Source of the DNA: Setaria digitata
Taxonomy: Eukaryota > Nematoda > Chromadorea > Rhabditida > Setariidae
Assembly (NCBI GenBank): GCA_003640385.1
Contig: RCAB01000104.1
Span: 1-64,000 of the forward strand
Direction of reading: 5' to 3'
Length of the DNA stretch: 64,000 bases
Both the position numbers and the translations under genes were made by a program. The notes under the pieces were generated by a model, which made no database searches, had not been told where the DNA came from, and saw nothing but the letters and a program-made list of their open reading frames with translations. The number at the start of each line of letters is the position of its first letter. Position 1 is the first letter of the stretch. Positions 49,701 to 62,665 of the stretch are shown piece by piece.

Positions 49701-50808
49701 TATTCATCATGATCTCACTAATTAATGTCTTTCTTGGTTTTTTTTTTTTAAGTATTTTTTTTAACTTAGTTAATTAAGAATCATTTGAAGAGATGATGAA
49801 AATGACATGAAAATAAAAAAGAAATAAAATTTTGAAGTTTTTGGAGAAAAATGCTAAAAGAGTGCGGATCGGATTCCGGAGAAGTTCTACATTTTAGATA
49901 TTATTTTAAAAATTTAAGTGATCGTGCAGCAATTTGATAGTATTCATTCTTCACAAAATATCACCAAGAGTTTAAATGGTCAAATGAAAACTTACGTAGA
50001 AATATCGACGTGAACAGATTCTTGGAAATTTATAACGCGTTTCAATCCTTCCGGATTTCCGGCAGGTATTTTCAACAATTTTCCCGGTAGTTCTGAAACA
50101 CTTGACAGCATTTGTGATGTTTTACTGTTCAATAGCGATGTTTCTTCAGGTTTCTTCAAACTTTGCCCTTCTGCATAATTACCCGCTTCATTAATGGATC
50201 TATCACCTGAAATATATTCAGCTTAACCCCTCCGGTTTTAGTTAGCATTAACCGCTTGGCATTTAACAACATACAATATGTAAGTTTTATCTCCTCTCTT
50301 AATCTTTAATATCAGTAATTTTTATCATCATTATTCGCATTTGATAAGGCAAATAATTACAACTCATTATTATTACAAATTATTTTTACTATCAATTATT
50401 ATTATCACTAATTATCATCATTATTTATTATTATTATCGATTACTATTGTTAATCATTACTGTTAATTATTATCAATTATTATTATTAATAATTCCAAAA
50501 CTCCTATCCAATAATAAGTGTTCATGTCATCACTGAACTTACGATGAAAATTTCGAAATTTAAGATAGTCTTATATTTCAAAATTTTGAGATAAATGTTC
50601 GTCAGAAGAGAAAGTATTGAAGTTTGACACAAATTCTGCTGGGATTTTTTTTCTGCGTGGAATTCTTAAAAAGTTTAGGTGAAAATTTAAAAAGGAAGAA
50701 TAGAAACTAGTACTCACTCGTTAATGTGTTTTCTATTTCCAACTCACCAACAATATTCCTGCCATTATTTGTCTCCACTTTCGAGATTAACGACTGCTCT
50801 TTAGCCAT
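43773..50808 (-). CDS. MARCH-type RING-CH membrane E3 ubiquitin ligase
   Basis: Six minus-strand exons: 50718-50808, 49996-50206, 47389-47497, 46332-46481, 44124-44262, 43773-43906, giving 277 residues. The N-terminus (1-115) is polar. The RING-CH finger has the full C4HC3 spacing: C118-x2-C121-x10-C132-x-C134-x7-H142-x2-C145-x13-C159-x2-C162, seen as CRICQSETGELVRPCACTGT and HERCLNEWLLRSNNNDRCEI. Then come IWKWQKPQ, TM1 (VSSVICLSLCLWYMITLTI), a short loop, and TM2 (VTLLIISTLLGGLMNVGMRI). MARCH ligases ubiquitinate membrane proteins to direct endocytosis and sorting. Two membrane spans after the finger fit the MARCH1/2/3/8 layout. Exon 5 begins at a strong TTTCAG; the longer open frame upstream of it is intronic. 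Confidence 0.92.
46189..46249. repeat. short duplication around an N
   Basis: An A-rich segment ending ATCTGAAATTATTAA is present on both sides of the N at 46217, inside intron 4 of the MARCH-type gene (45 bp unspliced-side context only). Same kind of assembly join as elsewhere. Confidence 0.65.
46945..47160. repeat. diverged tandem repeat, about 105 bp
   Basis: In intron 3 of the MARCH-type gene. The core CTATTAATTAACTTTTTATCC... with ...CAACTCAGCAATTG and ...TTGCCTAAACTAGG near 46957-47033 recurs with substitutions near 47060-47135. Partial copies lie at both ends. Confidence 0.5.
48331..48460. repeat. pyrimidine-rich degenerate tandem repeat, about 33 bp
   Basis: Units starting GACAAACTTCAG, GGCAAACCTCAGAGAC and GAACAAATCCCAGAC each end in a CTCTC-type run. 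At least three units lie in intron 2 of the MARCH-type gene, in a block less AT-rich than the rest of the intron. Confidence 0.5.
48601..48738. repeat. diverged tandem duplication, about 70 bp
   Basis: Two copies begin ATTTCAGTTTA and share ATGGAATTCATTTATGG and a CTCTTTCC...TCTTCTAG end. They are adjacent to the pyrimidine-rich repeat in intron 2 of the MARCH-type gene. Confidence 0.5.
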
Positions 50809-53190
50809 ATTTTTTAACAATAAGTTAGTTCATTTGGCTAGCAATTACCAACTTGTCATATTTTTAATATGTAGATTTGTGATCATGCATTATATCGATA
50901 TTCTGCTGTTGAGAAGTGTGATAATTAGTCTATTACTTATTAAGGTGGGATAATTGGTCTATTATTGCTAGATATTTAGTTGAAGTAACAATGAATGATG
51001 AAAACTTTACGTGCCTTTATCGACTTTATAATGACAAGAAAAGATGATGTTTATTGAATTAATTCTGCTTATAGTTGATAATTTCCAAGTAATTAGATCA
51101 GTCTTTTCTTCATCACTTTTGCTTTTTGAAGTATACTTCAAGTTTTATTTTCTTTTGTCTTTTTTAGCGCTTAATTTAGTTTTCAGGCGAGAAAATATTT
51201 TAAAATGTCAAGCCGAAAAAGATAGTAAGCCAATTCCCAACAAGCGGTAGAACAATTGCGAAAAATTCACGATTATTACATGATTATTAATTTTTAAAAC
51301 TTTCTTCTACATCTCCAACTTGATTGACTAGGTAATTATTTAATTAGTTGATTTTAAAAATTTACCTACTATTTGTTTCTCTATTTGATATTGCGACCAA
51401 TTAAGGAATTAAAAATTTACAAGTATAAATAAAATCAATGCTACTAATCTGATTGGTAAATATAAAAAAATATTTTTGAAGACTATTTCAATTAAAAAAT
51501 GCTTCGTTTTCAATACTTCTCGATAAGATAACAATTTTTTACATCCAAAATTTCATTTTCTTAACAGAATAAATTTAGCAATTAACTGATGAATATGTAG
51601 GAAATGAATTATTCAGTTTTATTTTTAACTCTATGAAATTTTAATCTAACTGATGCCATAAAAAATTTTATTTTATCTTTTCACAATTAACAAAAAATAT
51701 AACCATTTCGAACCAAAAAATGCAATTTTTACAATCCATCAGTTGTCTTGAAAGTGAAAATTTGAAAATAACACTTTATCTCTTGAATTTTTCCAAAAAA
51801 AAAGACTATCAATTCTTCGGATGGACCATTTTTTTTCTGATGCAGACTATGGACTAAAATAAAACGGAATATAACCCAATGGAATTTTATTTTTCCTCTC
51901 ATTTAGCCTTATTTAATATAGCTATAATTATCACTATCATATCAGTTATTGATACTTTGCTAGCGATAACGCTGTTACTGATTTTTGCAGCATAAATATT
52001 GGAACATTAATTTAGCAAAAAAAAAAAAAAAAATGAAAATTTTTCCTAAATCTCAATGGAATAATGAATTTTTGTGTGAAAAAGAAAATTAAACTTTGAG
52101 CTTTCCCAATCATCATAATTACCATATCTTTCTCTTTTTCTCTCTCTCTCTCTCTCTCCCTTCCGTGTCTTACTATTCTTCTGAAATAATAATTGAATTT
52201 TCGAAATTCTAAAAATCCTAATTTCACTTGACTTTGACCTGATACTACCAGTATGCTCATCTTATTTGCAAATTAAATTATGGATATTGCTTATACATAT
52301 TTCATTCACAAAGATATTACTTGCAATTTCCTCTCTCTTAAATCATTACTTTATTACTTATTTGTTAGTTAAAAATATTAGGTAAAATAAAGAATATTTA
52401 TTTTTGTGCTGAGAATTCCTCACATGACTTTTTTCCTAATTTAAAATGATATGATATGATACATGATAAGTTGCAATTTTTTTTCTGAAATATTAACTCG
52501 CTCGAAATGATAAAACAAAATTGCTTCTAAATAACTGTTATAGAAATGAAATAGAAAAGAATAGAGAAGACTAAAAAATTATTTTCCACTTTATCAGCAA
52601 CCATTTTATACTTGGTTGAAATTGGTACTGATAAAATAATTGAGACCAAGATTGAAATTTTAAAATTAAAAGTATTTAGTTAACAGATTAGCAACTTAAA
52701 GAAATTTTCGAGCATTATTTAATCAAATAGATTTGCAACATAAATTCATGAAAAAAAACTTCAATCAAATTGTTTTTTTCTACAAATTTTTAGAAATTTT
52801 AAATTTTCAAATTATGAATTAGAATTCTAATTCATTTCCATTCAATAATTTTGCATTTTTTCTTGATTTCCGGCAGTTTATGAATTACATATACGAATAT
52901 AAATACATATGTCCAATATGATTTTATATTTGATTATTTGTATATTTATAATATTATTTATTGTTAATTTGAAGCCATAACATATGTTATTATGTAGTTT
53001 GTAAAGTGAAAATGTTATAAATTACAGTTTTTCCGATCAATTAAGCTATTTTATTTTTTCTTTTTTTAATCAGCTAAACTTTTAATTTCAAAGTGCAGGA
53101 TATTAATCTTATAACTTTTGACTCTGATAATTAACAATATTTTATTGAGGTTTAGATTGAAAAATATTGTTATTTGGTAATATCATCAAT
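50809..53190. other. divergent spacer between the MARCH-type gene and the second K2P gene
   Basis: About 2.4 kb with an A-run near 52019-52034, a CT microsatellite near 52133-52158, and no supported exon. It presumably contains both promoters. Confidence 0.5.
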
Positions 53191-56100
53191 ATGATACGAT
53201 TTTTACTTCGATTCCTCAACCAACTGCCTAATTTTGCGGTAAGTAAAATGATTTTTTATAAATGTAATACATTTCTTGAAAAAAATAGGAATACTTTAAT
53301 AGGTTTTTTTTTCTACAAAATTTTGTGACGACAATTTTAAAATTGTTATCAAAAAATTATCAGTATAAGAAGAGAAAGAATTGAACAACAATGGGCTTAA
53401 AAATTCTAATGACGAAAACAAATTATGAGTTAAAACTAGAAAGGTTTTTTTTTTTGTCTAATTTGGTATTCAAAGTAACAATTGAGTGAGAAAAAACGGT
53501 AAAGAAAGCAATGAAATGGATAAGAAAGAGGAAAACGGAAAGAATTTGAAGACAAATGTGCATTATTTGTTCAAATTTAGTTGTAATTCAATGAATAATT
53601 AAAGTTTTAAATTTTACTGAATAAAATGACAGAGCTTAAATTAATGCTTTCAGACGAAATCCAAAATTGTTTTTATTGCATTTGCAATTCAATGATAGAA
53701 GCAAGTAACTGATGATAAAACTTGAACTAAAGTTCATATTTGATAACAAATGATAAGGGAGCAGTATAAATTGAATCAATTAGAGGGCACCCTACGGCAA
53801 TGAATTTAATTTGATGAAAATACACGTTTGGCACAAATAGTATTAATTAATTACAGTTAACTAATATTGATCTAGTTCAGTGGCAGTTAAAGAATCCTAC
53901 GGAGCTTATCAAATTACTAAATATGAAGTAAGAATTTACTAAATTAAAACTAACACAGGTAGACCTAGCAGTAATTAAATGTTGTTTAAGAATTAATTTG
54001 TATTACTGTTGCTTTCAATATCGCATAAACAGACTTAATGAATTTAGGAATTAGCATGGAAAAATTTACAAAAACTGTTGATGGTTGTTAATTTTGATTT
54101 AATGCATAATTTTCGACTTATATCACTTTGATAACTTATAAAATATTTGTAGCACATTCGCCGATTAACATTGCATTGCTGTTTATTAACATTTATAATA
54201 GCATATGCGTTTTTTGGTGGTCTCATTTTCCACAAATTGGAAAGCGATGCATCGAAATTGGATTCGAATGAACGAATTACTAAAACAAATTTATGCATTC
54301 TGCAGGTAAATTTATATTGGGTAGTGTGTTTTAAACGTAGTTTTTTAATTGAAAATTATTAATAATTTCTTCTCTTAATACAATAAATGATTATGAATAA
54401 TTAGTAATCATTGATACTTATTAATAGATGTAAAAATTAATAATTAAGCATCATGTGTGCAGGTGGGACATGACAAAAAGTAGTTAATCTGTCCTAATAT
54501 TTGGATATATTGTAATCAGTCTATCAGATTAATTTGATTTTTTTTTCCTTTTTTTTTTTTTTTGGCAGGCGAAGGTCATTTTACTTGTTGTAATGATAAT
54601 TATCGAAATTGAGAACTTCATTTTAAATCTTAATTTACGATAATGACATATAAGCCATAATGCAAGCTACATGGGTTAAGGTCATCACAATGCCTCCAAA
54701 AGTTACACAATATGTTATAAAATTAAGTACCAAAATTAATGCAAAATTTAATTTTGGTACTTAATTTTTTTCAAAATTATGAAAAAAATTTTTTTTTTGT
54801 AAATAATTGCTGATGGCAAATTTTTTTCTCAAAAAATTATACCTATATTTATTTTAATTAGTTAATTTTTCATTAATTATTTGTCTTTCTTTTTTTTTTT
54901 TTAAATTAAAAGTAGCAAAGATTTCTTGTTAACTTTTTTTTTTCAGATAATTAGCAACAAATAATTAAGCAACTGTAGTTAAACAATTTACTTCACTTTT
55001 CCAATATTAAAAACTTTAATATAATGCATAAATCAATTAATCAATAATAGACTTTTAAAATTTGAACAATTTAAATTTTTTTTTTTTGGAGAAATTTTTA
55101 TGAAAAAAAAGTTTTTTTTTTTGTCAACAATAATCTTTCAACATTGAATTTTGTTAATGGTAGTGCTCATCGGTCATCATTTAAAAGCTATCATTCTAGT
55201 CTATTCACTATCAATCATTCATTCGTTCTAAGCAAGACAGTTCTATGTCATCTACAAAGCTATGAGCAAAAGTTAAATGTTAATGAGGAAAGTTGTTTCG
55301 TTCGTTTCAAAAGCACTTCCACATTTCTGTTATTTTTCCAACATTTTTCTTTTCTCTTCCTCCTTCTTCTTTTAGTTTCATTTTGCTTTAATTCACTTTT
55401 GTTTTTTCTTTGAAGTTTTATATTAAAAAGAAAAAAGTGCAAAAAAGAAATTAATTACGGTAATTTTGAAAAACAAGGGAAGTATATTTTTCTAATTTTG
55501 GTTTCTTTTTTTCACTAAATTCTTTCACTTAAATTTTTCATCTTTCCAAAGGATTATTAATTGATAAGCACTAATTAACTGTTGAATGTTTCTTCGTGTA
55601 ATTTGGATTAGCTTATGACGGACATTTATCAAATTATCTTTGTCTTTCTTTTTTTGCTTCTGTAGAAAAATTTGCCTTCCACCTATGTTCAGTGATCGAG
55701 GATATATTTTAAAAATTTTAATTAAGTTAAAAAGATATCTCATTACTTAAAAACAAAAGAATTGATGAAAAAACAATAATGAAAAATAAAATTAATAAAG
55801 GAAATAATTGCTAAATTTGATCCCAGTTTGTTTAATGTATCAATGTATTTAATACAACAAATTTTTATTTTCCTGACCACATTGATGTTAGTAAATGTTT
55901 ATTAGTTTAATCATAATTTAGCAACCAACAAAAATTTAAATTATATTTTATGAAGTGTGATAAAAATTTTAATGAAAAAAAAAATAGAATGACAAATTAA
56001 TTGCTTCTTTTTTCTTTTTTTTAAAAGATTTTACGAACAATGAACAATTACTCAAATGAAACGGTAAAACTTATTGAAAGTTGCTGGAAAGTTAAAACTG

Positions 56101-59100
56101 ATGAAGCAACAGAATGGAATTATATTACTGCAACTCTCTACGGATTTGGTATTATGACAACATTGGGTTTGTTGTTGTTGTTTTTTTTTTTTTTTTCAAT
56201 AAATTTTTATAAATTTATTTTTTAAAAATGACTCAAACTAAGAAAAGATTTATGTTTTTGCAATGCAATTTTCTTTTCCAATTTTCACATTTTATTTCCA
56301 CCAAAATATTATTATTTTTTTTTATTGTTTGTTCAGAAAAAAAAAATATATTCGCAAATTTTTAAAATTTTGCATGCTTTTTTTTCGCTTTCCAAAACTT
56401 TTTTGAATTTAATCCTTTTGGATATTTTTTTTTCGTCCTAATTTCATCATCTGATTTTTGATTTTTTCTCAAGTGAAGAAAAAAGAAACAAAAAGTGAAA
56501 AATAAAAAAAAGGGGGGAGAAAAAGGAAAAAAGAGAAAAAAAATTTTTCTAGCAGTAAATTTAACAATTTTTATAATTTATTTTTGATCAAAAGAAAAAC
56601 CAAAAGTACAAATTTAAATAATTAAGCTACTTTTTTTAGCTGTCATAGAATTTAACTGATATCAACTTTTTATTTTAATTTCGATTTCTTGTTGATTTTC
56701 AATTACTATTTATCCTAATTTTTTTGAAAAATAAATTGTATGGGCAATAACAAAATGTGGGGACAGAAACATTCCCATGTATAATGAAAAAAGATAAGGT
56801 AAAGTTAAGAGAAATTAGTAGAAAAAAAATGAAATTTCAAAAATTTGGAGTTTAAATTTAAAAAAAAATGATTTTAAATGTTAAATAATTAAAAAAAAAA
56901 AATTTAGTTTATTCGATGAAGAGCACATAAATTTTTGTAAAATTTGGATTTCCTGACTGATTAGAGAGCATTTATTAACAGAATGTAATTTAGGAGGAAA
57001 CTTCTATGTTTTTAATAATTCCTAAAGAACTTTCTTGAGAATAGACAGATAAAAATGAGTAGAATAAAGGCTTCAGTTATTTATAAATCAGATAATGGAT
57101 GTGGAAAAAAAAAAGAGCGAATGAGAATTATCATCATCTTTCCAAATTTTAATTACTCAAAATCCAAAAATTAATGTAATTTGTAAAATATTTAATCAAT
57201 TTCGGAAAAAATATTAATCGCTTTTTTTCCACACTTTTTTTGGTCTAACTTTCTGATGAAATATTTTATAGGTTATAATCGCATTTCACCAATAACTTAT
57301 GCTGGTAGAATCTTTTGCATATTGTATGGCATATTTGGTATACCAATAACAATGATAACAATAGCAATAACTGGTCGTCATTTAAATAGCTTTGCTGGGA
57401 AATGGAAAAGAATGGTTATTTGCTTATTTGCTCATACAATAAAACATTCGCATTTAGCTCATTTGCTCATGCAATAAATTATTTCAAATATTATATTATA
57501 GATCAAAATGCTTACCAGACAGATTATTACTTACTTTACATTGTTGTAAGTGTATTAGTATTAAAACAATAAAGATTTAATGCGCTTCTCAAAATATTTC
57601 TTTTTCTTGGTTTCATTTACTGAAGAGAAATGAATGAATAATAATAATTTAACAAAATTAAATTACATATTTTTTAAATCATATTAATTTCACTTTTTCT
57701 GTTAATAAATAAAAAGGATTTTTTTTTTCATTCATTTCCCAGCCAAATATTTCAAAAAAAAAAAAGAGTATATTTCCCGAATTAAGAAACAAACAAACAG
57801 ACAATTGACTGTTTAAGTTCGAAATTAAAGCTCACAACTGGAATAAAAGACGAAATTTAAAAATGAATAAAGAGGAAGCGGAATGGAAGAAGAATACGGA
57901 AGAGCCATCGTCCACCATTACAACACTTCTACTATTTGTTTCATTTTTGATTTATGTGACATTTGGTGCCTTACTTTTACCACTTTTGAACGGCGAAGTA
58001 AGCTAAATTTTATAGAAAAAATTTTAATTTCTAATTATTTAACAGTGATAAATTATTTTTAAAACAATTTGTTTATTCATAAAATATCTAGTTTATTGTA
58101 AATTAAATACATGAAGCTTAATAATAAAAATATTTACTGTAAATGATAAATTTTAGTTTAATTATAATTTTTTCACACATTTCAATTTCTCTAAATTTTT
58201 TTTTTTTTTTCTTTAATATTGTTGAAAGAAGTTCGAAAGAGAATTACCAGTAATTACTGATTACTGATAAATTTATTTCTTCTCTTTTCTTTTCAGGTGG
58301 ATTTTATCAATGGTTTATACTATAATTTTCTTTGTTTAACAGCAATTGATTTTGGCCAACTTATACCTCAAAAGTAGGCAGCAATAAATAAATAAATTCA
58401 AATTTTGATGAATTTTTGCAGAATTTAAGCAATTTTTTTTCTGTTAGCTTATTGATGAGAATAATTATTTAAATTTTACTCCAATTTTTGTCGCCATTAT
58501 TGAATATTATTTTTTTTTAAATAAAAAAAGAAAAAAATGACAAATGTGCATTTCTGAAATATTAACCATATGGAGGTATTTCTTTGAAATATTCAAATTA
58601 GCCCTTATCATTCATTTATTTTTCCGTGCCTCATTGTACTACTAATTTCTCAAATTAAAAAAAAAAAAAGAAAATTTTAAATTCTTACAGAATTGCATTT
58701 TTACCGATAACATTTACGTATGTATGCGTTGGACTTGCTCTAACAACAATTGCAATAGGTTCGCTTGTTTTAAAATAGGATATTTTATTAATTCATTTTA
58801 AAATGTGATATTTTATCATATCAGAAGAAATAATTTTATTAATGCAGGAAGAATTATCATAATGAAGTTTTTTCAATGAAATTTTTAATTATGTTGATGT
58901 CATTTATTAAAAGTTTTATATTTTGACAAGTGCATATGATTCTGGCTGGAATAAAATCTTCCTTTATCTTTTTTTTTTTTTTAATAATTAATGCTATAAT
59001 GAAGCTGACATCAATAAATGGTAATTATTTATTTGCTTAATTAATTCAGACGATGGATCAAAATATGTTAAGAAATTACATCACCTTGGAGAAAAGATCA

Positions 59101-62100
59101 AAAATGTTGCCGCAACAAAAATTTGGTTCGGTGGAAAAACGTTCGTTTTGAATTTTTTTAATTATCAGATTGAAAAAAAAAAAAAAAAAACAATATAATA
59201 GTTTATTAGTATTAATGATGGTAATGACTGGCACCGATGGTTCGAACGATCTGTACTGATAGTATCAATGACTGATACCATCATGTTCCAAATTTATCAC
59301 TTATTTTATATAGCATTTAAAAACTTTTCCGCCAGTGAAGCATAGCAACCATTCGTCTCTTCATTTACTAAATTCTTCATCTAAATTTTTATTCTTTAAT
59401 ATTATTGTCATTTTTTTTTCTTTTAAAAATATTATTTCAATTCTTTAGAATTTATTATTATCATTTCTTGTTATGGTTATTTGAAAAGTTGCTCCCTAAA
59501 AAATTACACTATATGTTAGGTTTTGTTAGAATAATTGTTTTCCTGATAATTTTATTAAATTGATAAAATTTTTAAGACTAAAAGTACGAGAAGTGTTATA
59601 TGCAGTTGGCAAAAAATGTGGTATATCAGCATCAGTTATTGATGAAATTGATTTAGACGATATCATTGAGGAAGTAATAGCGCAAAATGTTTGTTTTTTT
59701 TTTTCAAATTTCCTTAATTTTCTTTTTGAACAAAAAAAAGAAATTTGGTTGTTTTTTTTTTCATTGATAATACATCACTGATAATAAAGTAAAATTAATA
59801 TCATCAAAAATAAAATCTTCAGGAAGGCAAATTACCGATATCGGTGACAAATGAAGAAGAATTAGCGACACCGATTGAGACTGCAGAAGAACAACCGTCA
59901 CCTTATCAAATGTATTTATTTCTTTTTCAAATTTAATTCATTCAGATATTAAAATTTTGATTGATAATAAAAATGACTTTTAATATCATTCTATGAAGAT
60001 TTTTAAAATTAAATAAAGCAAATGCTAATCAGTGATCAGACAATCAAATTATTGTATTATTTTAAAACTAAAAATAAGTATCTGAAAATTAGTTTGATTA
60101 AATTTGATAAATAACATAAATGCATACATTTCAAATGGAATTATTGCAGCTAATTGAAAAAAAAATTCAAATTTAATTCATTTTTTTATAATGAGTATAA
60201 TTAGATTAGGTTACTCAGTTGATGTTAATTGATGTTTGCAGAGTAGCTGTAGCTGAAATCATTACATTATATGTTGAATAAATTATTTTCCTTTTCCAGA
60301 GGCAATTTTGTTAATTCTAAAACAGTTTAAATTTAATCAACTTTTCTAAGTTAACATGTAAATTTCCAAGTTTAGATTTTATCATTACTAAGTAAATGAA
60401 AGAAGATGGTTAGTTAACTTTTCACACAGCAAAACGAGTATAATTTTAATCTTTAAAAAAATCTCATTCTCTTTTTACATTTGTTTTAAATTATTTTGAT
60501 CAATTAGTTCAATTACATTGCAGTTAAGCATGATAAATTTATCGGTTACTAGCAATATCATAAATTCATTTCTGATTTTACATATAATGAAAGTACACTG
60601 GAAAAAAATTTCATCCTATGTTTTTTAACAGTTGTTATCAATGTTATCTTTTACATATCAGTTTTGTTTTATTGGAAGACAGAAATTATATACTCATTTT
60701 TTATATACTTTAAAATATTTTTGTTTATTTTTTCTTTTCCTTTTTTTTGAAGGTCCTTCTGTAAAATTTAATTCTCTAATGAAAATAATTTTGAGTTTTA
60801 AAAGGAAAACCGTTAGACCACTGATGATAATCTTTCTGCAAGAAAATTGAACATTTCAGAAATTGTTTAACCTTAAATCATAAAAGTTGATAAATATATT
60901 AATTTCAATATAAACTTCAATTTAATTAATGTATAAAAGCATATTTGTTTTGCCAGAGATCCATGCTTTGCTGCCGAGGATACAGTTTCATTGATGGCAC
61001 CGTCAGAAGTTCAACATCTTGACACTGTCTGTACTCATTAAAGTTTGGATCTCAATTAATTAAAAATTTTTTTCTTATAAAATATTTTAAACACACAAGA
61101 TTATGAATGATTTACGTTAGATGTGTGACACAGCATCCAATGCTAGTGCTAATGAACATTTGTGATAATTAGACCAAATTGATAAAGCAAATCTAAATTA
61201 AGTTTGGCAAATTTAGCAAATATCGCAGTAAATTTGAAATCAAATTTGCTTTTATTTTTTTCTTTTCTCTCTTTTTTTTTTTGATTTGTTACTTTTGACT
61301 TCAAGTTTTGAACTTTGAACTTTTTGTGATTTGTAAATTTTGAAAAAATTTGGTTTGTAAGAATTGTTGGGAAATGAAAAAAACTCATTCATTTTTATTT
61401 TTTACACAAAAATAAAAAAAAAGTTTTTGGTGAAAATTTCGGTTATTTATACTCTCTTTTTGTCGTCTTTTAACTAATTACTTTGCATATCTCAGCATTA
61501 CAATTGCTACAGCGCTCAAATTTCTTTATAATTTATTTTTTCATCTTTAATTTTGAAATTTTTTCAGTATTTTTTTTTCTAAATTACAAGAAATTTATAA
61601 AAGAATTTTTAAATAACATTCTAGCAATTTAATGAAGAAATGGTTGCAACGCAAGTTATCGAATATGACGAAACGACACAAATGATTAATTTTGCGCAAG
61701 CTGAGGTAAGAATAACTTGATGACATATTTGCGTGACACTTTTTTTCACTTCATTAAGATATTTTGCATACTCAAATTAAAATATCTTAGTAATTTTATT
61801 AATTTTGCTAATTTGCAAAATTCTTTAGAAATATTATGCAAATTTTTTGCTTTATTAATATTAAAATTTTTAATTTATAAAAAGGTAATGGCAGTAGTTC
61901 ATGAAGAAATTAGCGAACCGTCCACCTATATGGCGGTAATTGAAACCATTGACTTTATGGATGATGAAGCATCAAGCAGTCAGACAAAATTAGCTGAACA
62001 AGTAGAAGCCAAAGGTCTGTTGTTAATTTAATGAGTTTAATTAGTTTTGGCTATAATTTTACATGACAAAATAGTAGTTTTACTTTTTTGCGATGTTCGT

Positions 62101-62418
62101 TGGTGAAAATATAATTTACAAATAGTTACTTACTCAATAGTACGATTTAATAACTTTTTATTAATCAACCGTTTTCTCTTAATTGCAGTACTGCGGAAGT
62201 TTAAAGAGAAGAAGGAATTTTACGCACGTGACCCACATAAACTTCTTCAAACGTATGAAGAAGAGTGGAAACGAATTGAAAGTTTGACATCAAATCGACG
62301 ACGTAATCAATTACGTGGCCGTCAATCAAACATACAAATGCCGTCTAATCAGTCACGATCACGCAAATCACCTGCCTCTCAAAGAATTCTTCGTGAGACT
62401 ACCCTTCCGGATAGTTGA
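53191..62418 (+). CDS. divergent K2P/TWK-family channel with non-canonical selectivity filters
   Basis: Fifteen plus-strand exons close in phase to 540 residues: 53191-53238, 54153-54305, 56028-56166, 57272-57414, 57502-57545, 57850-57997, 58297-58373, 58691-58758, 59050-59140, 59577-59688, 59823-59911, 60957-61026, 61625-61705, 61885-62014, 62189-62418. Layout: short N-terminus; TM1 (LTFIIAYAFFGGLIFHKLE); cap with NYS/NET sites; P1 LYGFGIMTTLGYN (filter 112-116); TM2 (GRIFCILYGIFGIPITMIT); TM3 (ITTLLLFVSFLIYVTFGALL); P2 NFLCLTAIDFGQLIP (filter 240-245); TM4 (FLPITFTYVCVGLALTTIAI). The IWFGGK post-TM4 motif typical of TWK proteins follows, then an acidic tail and a basic C-terminus. The usual T-x-G-Y/F-G filter is changed in both pores, so K+ selectivity is doubtful. 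The first exon, and the donor used at 61026, are the least certain parts. Confidence 0.85.
54719..54768. repeat. perfect 21-bp hairpin in an intron of the second K2P gene
   Basis: 54719-54739 and 54748-54768 are exact reverse complements around an 8-base loop. The core is AAGTACCAAAATTAA against TTAATTTTGGTACTT. It could be a short foldback element or an RNA hairpin. Confidence 0.65.
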
Positions 62419-62478
62419 ATTTCTGTAATAGTAATTATTTTTGGTAATAATAATTAACGATAATAAGAAATTTTTTTT

Positions 62479-62484
62479 AATAAA
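62479..62484 (+). promoter_or_regulatory. AATAAA polyadenylation signal, second K2P gene
   Basis: AATAAA occurs about 60 bases after the TGA at 62416-62418. Confidence 0.5.
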
Positions 62485-62589
62485 GTAAGAAATAATAATA
62501 TTGCTAGTGTCGTAATTATCGTTAATATAAAAGTTATTATTATTTGCAAAGGAAAGTTACTATTGTTATTGCTTATTACTATTGTCTAT

Positions 62590-62595
62590 TATTAA

Positions 62596-62643
<48 letters not shown>

Positions 62644-62665
62644 TATTATTATTGTTATTATTACT
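62590..62665. repeat. (ATT)n microsatellite
   Basis: About 25 near-perfect ATT units with occasional ACT and GTT interruptions. Confidence 0.8.

Noticed and set aside
55144..55413. 89-codon open frame in intron 2 of the second K2P gene
   Set aside because: Ser/Phe/Leu-rich T-run noise; the K2P frame is continuous without it.
56160..57280. Possibility that GYN arises from a mis-chosen splice junction
   Set aside because: The donor G|GTTTGT and acceptor TTTATAG are the only pair that keeps both the TTLG and the following ISPITYAGRIF segment in frame; no nearby site gives GYG.
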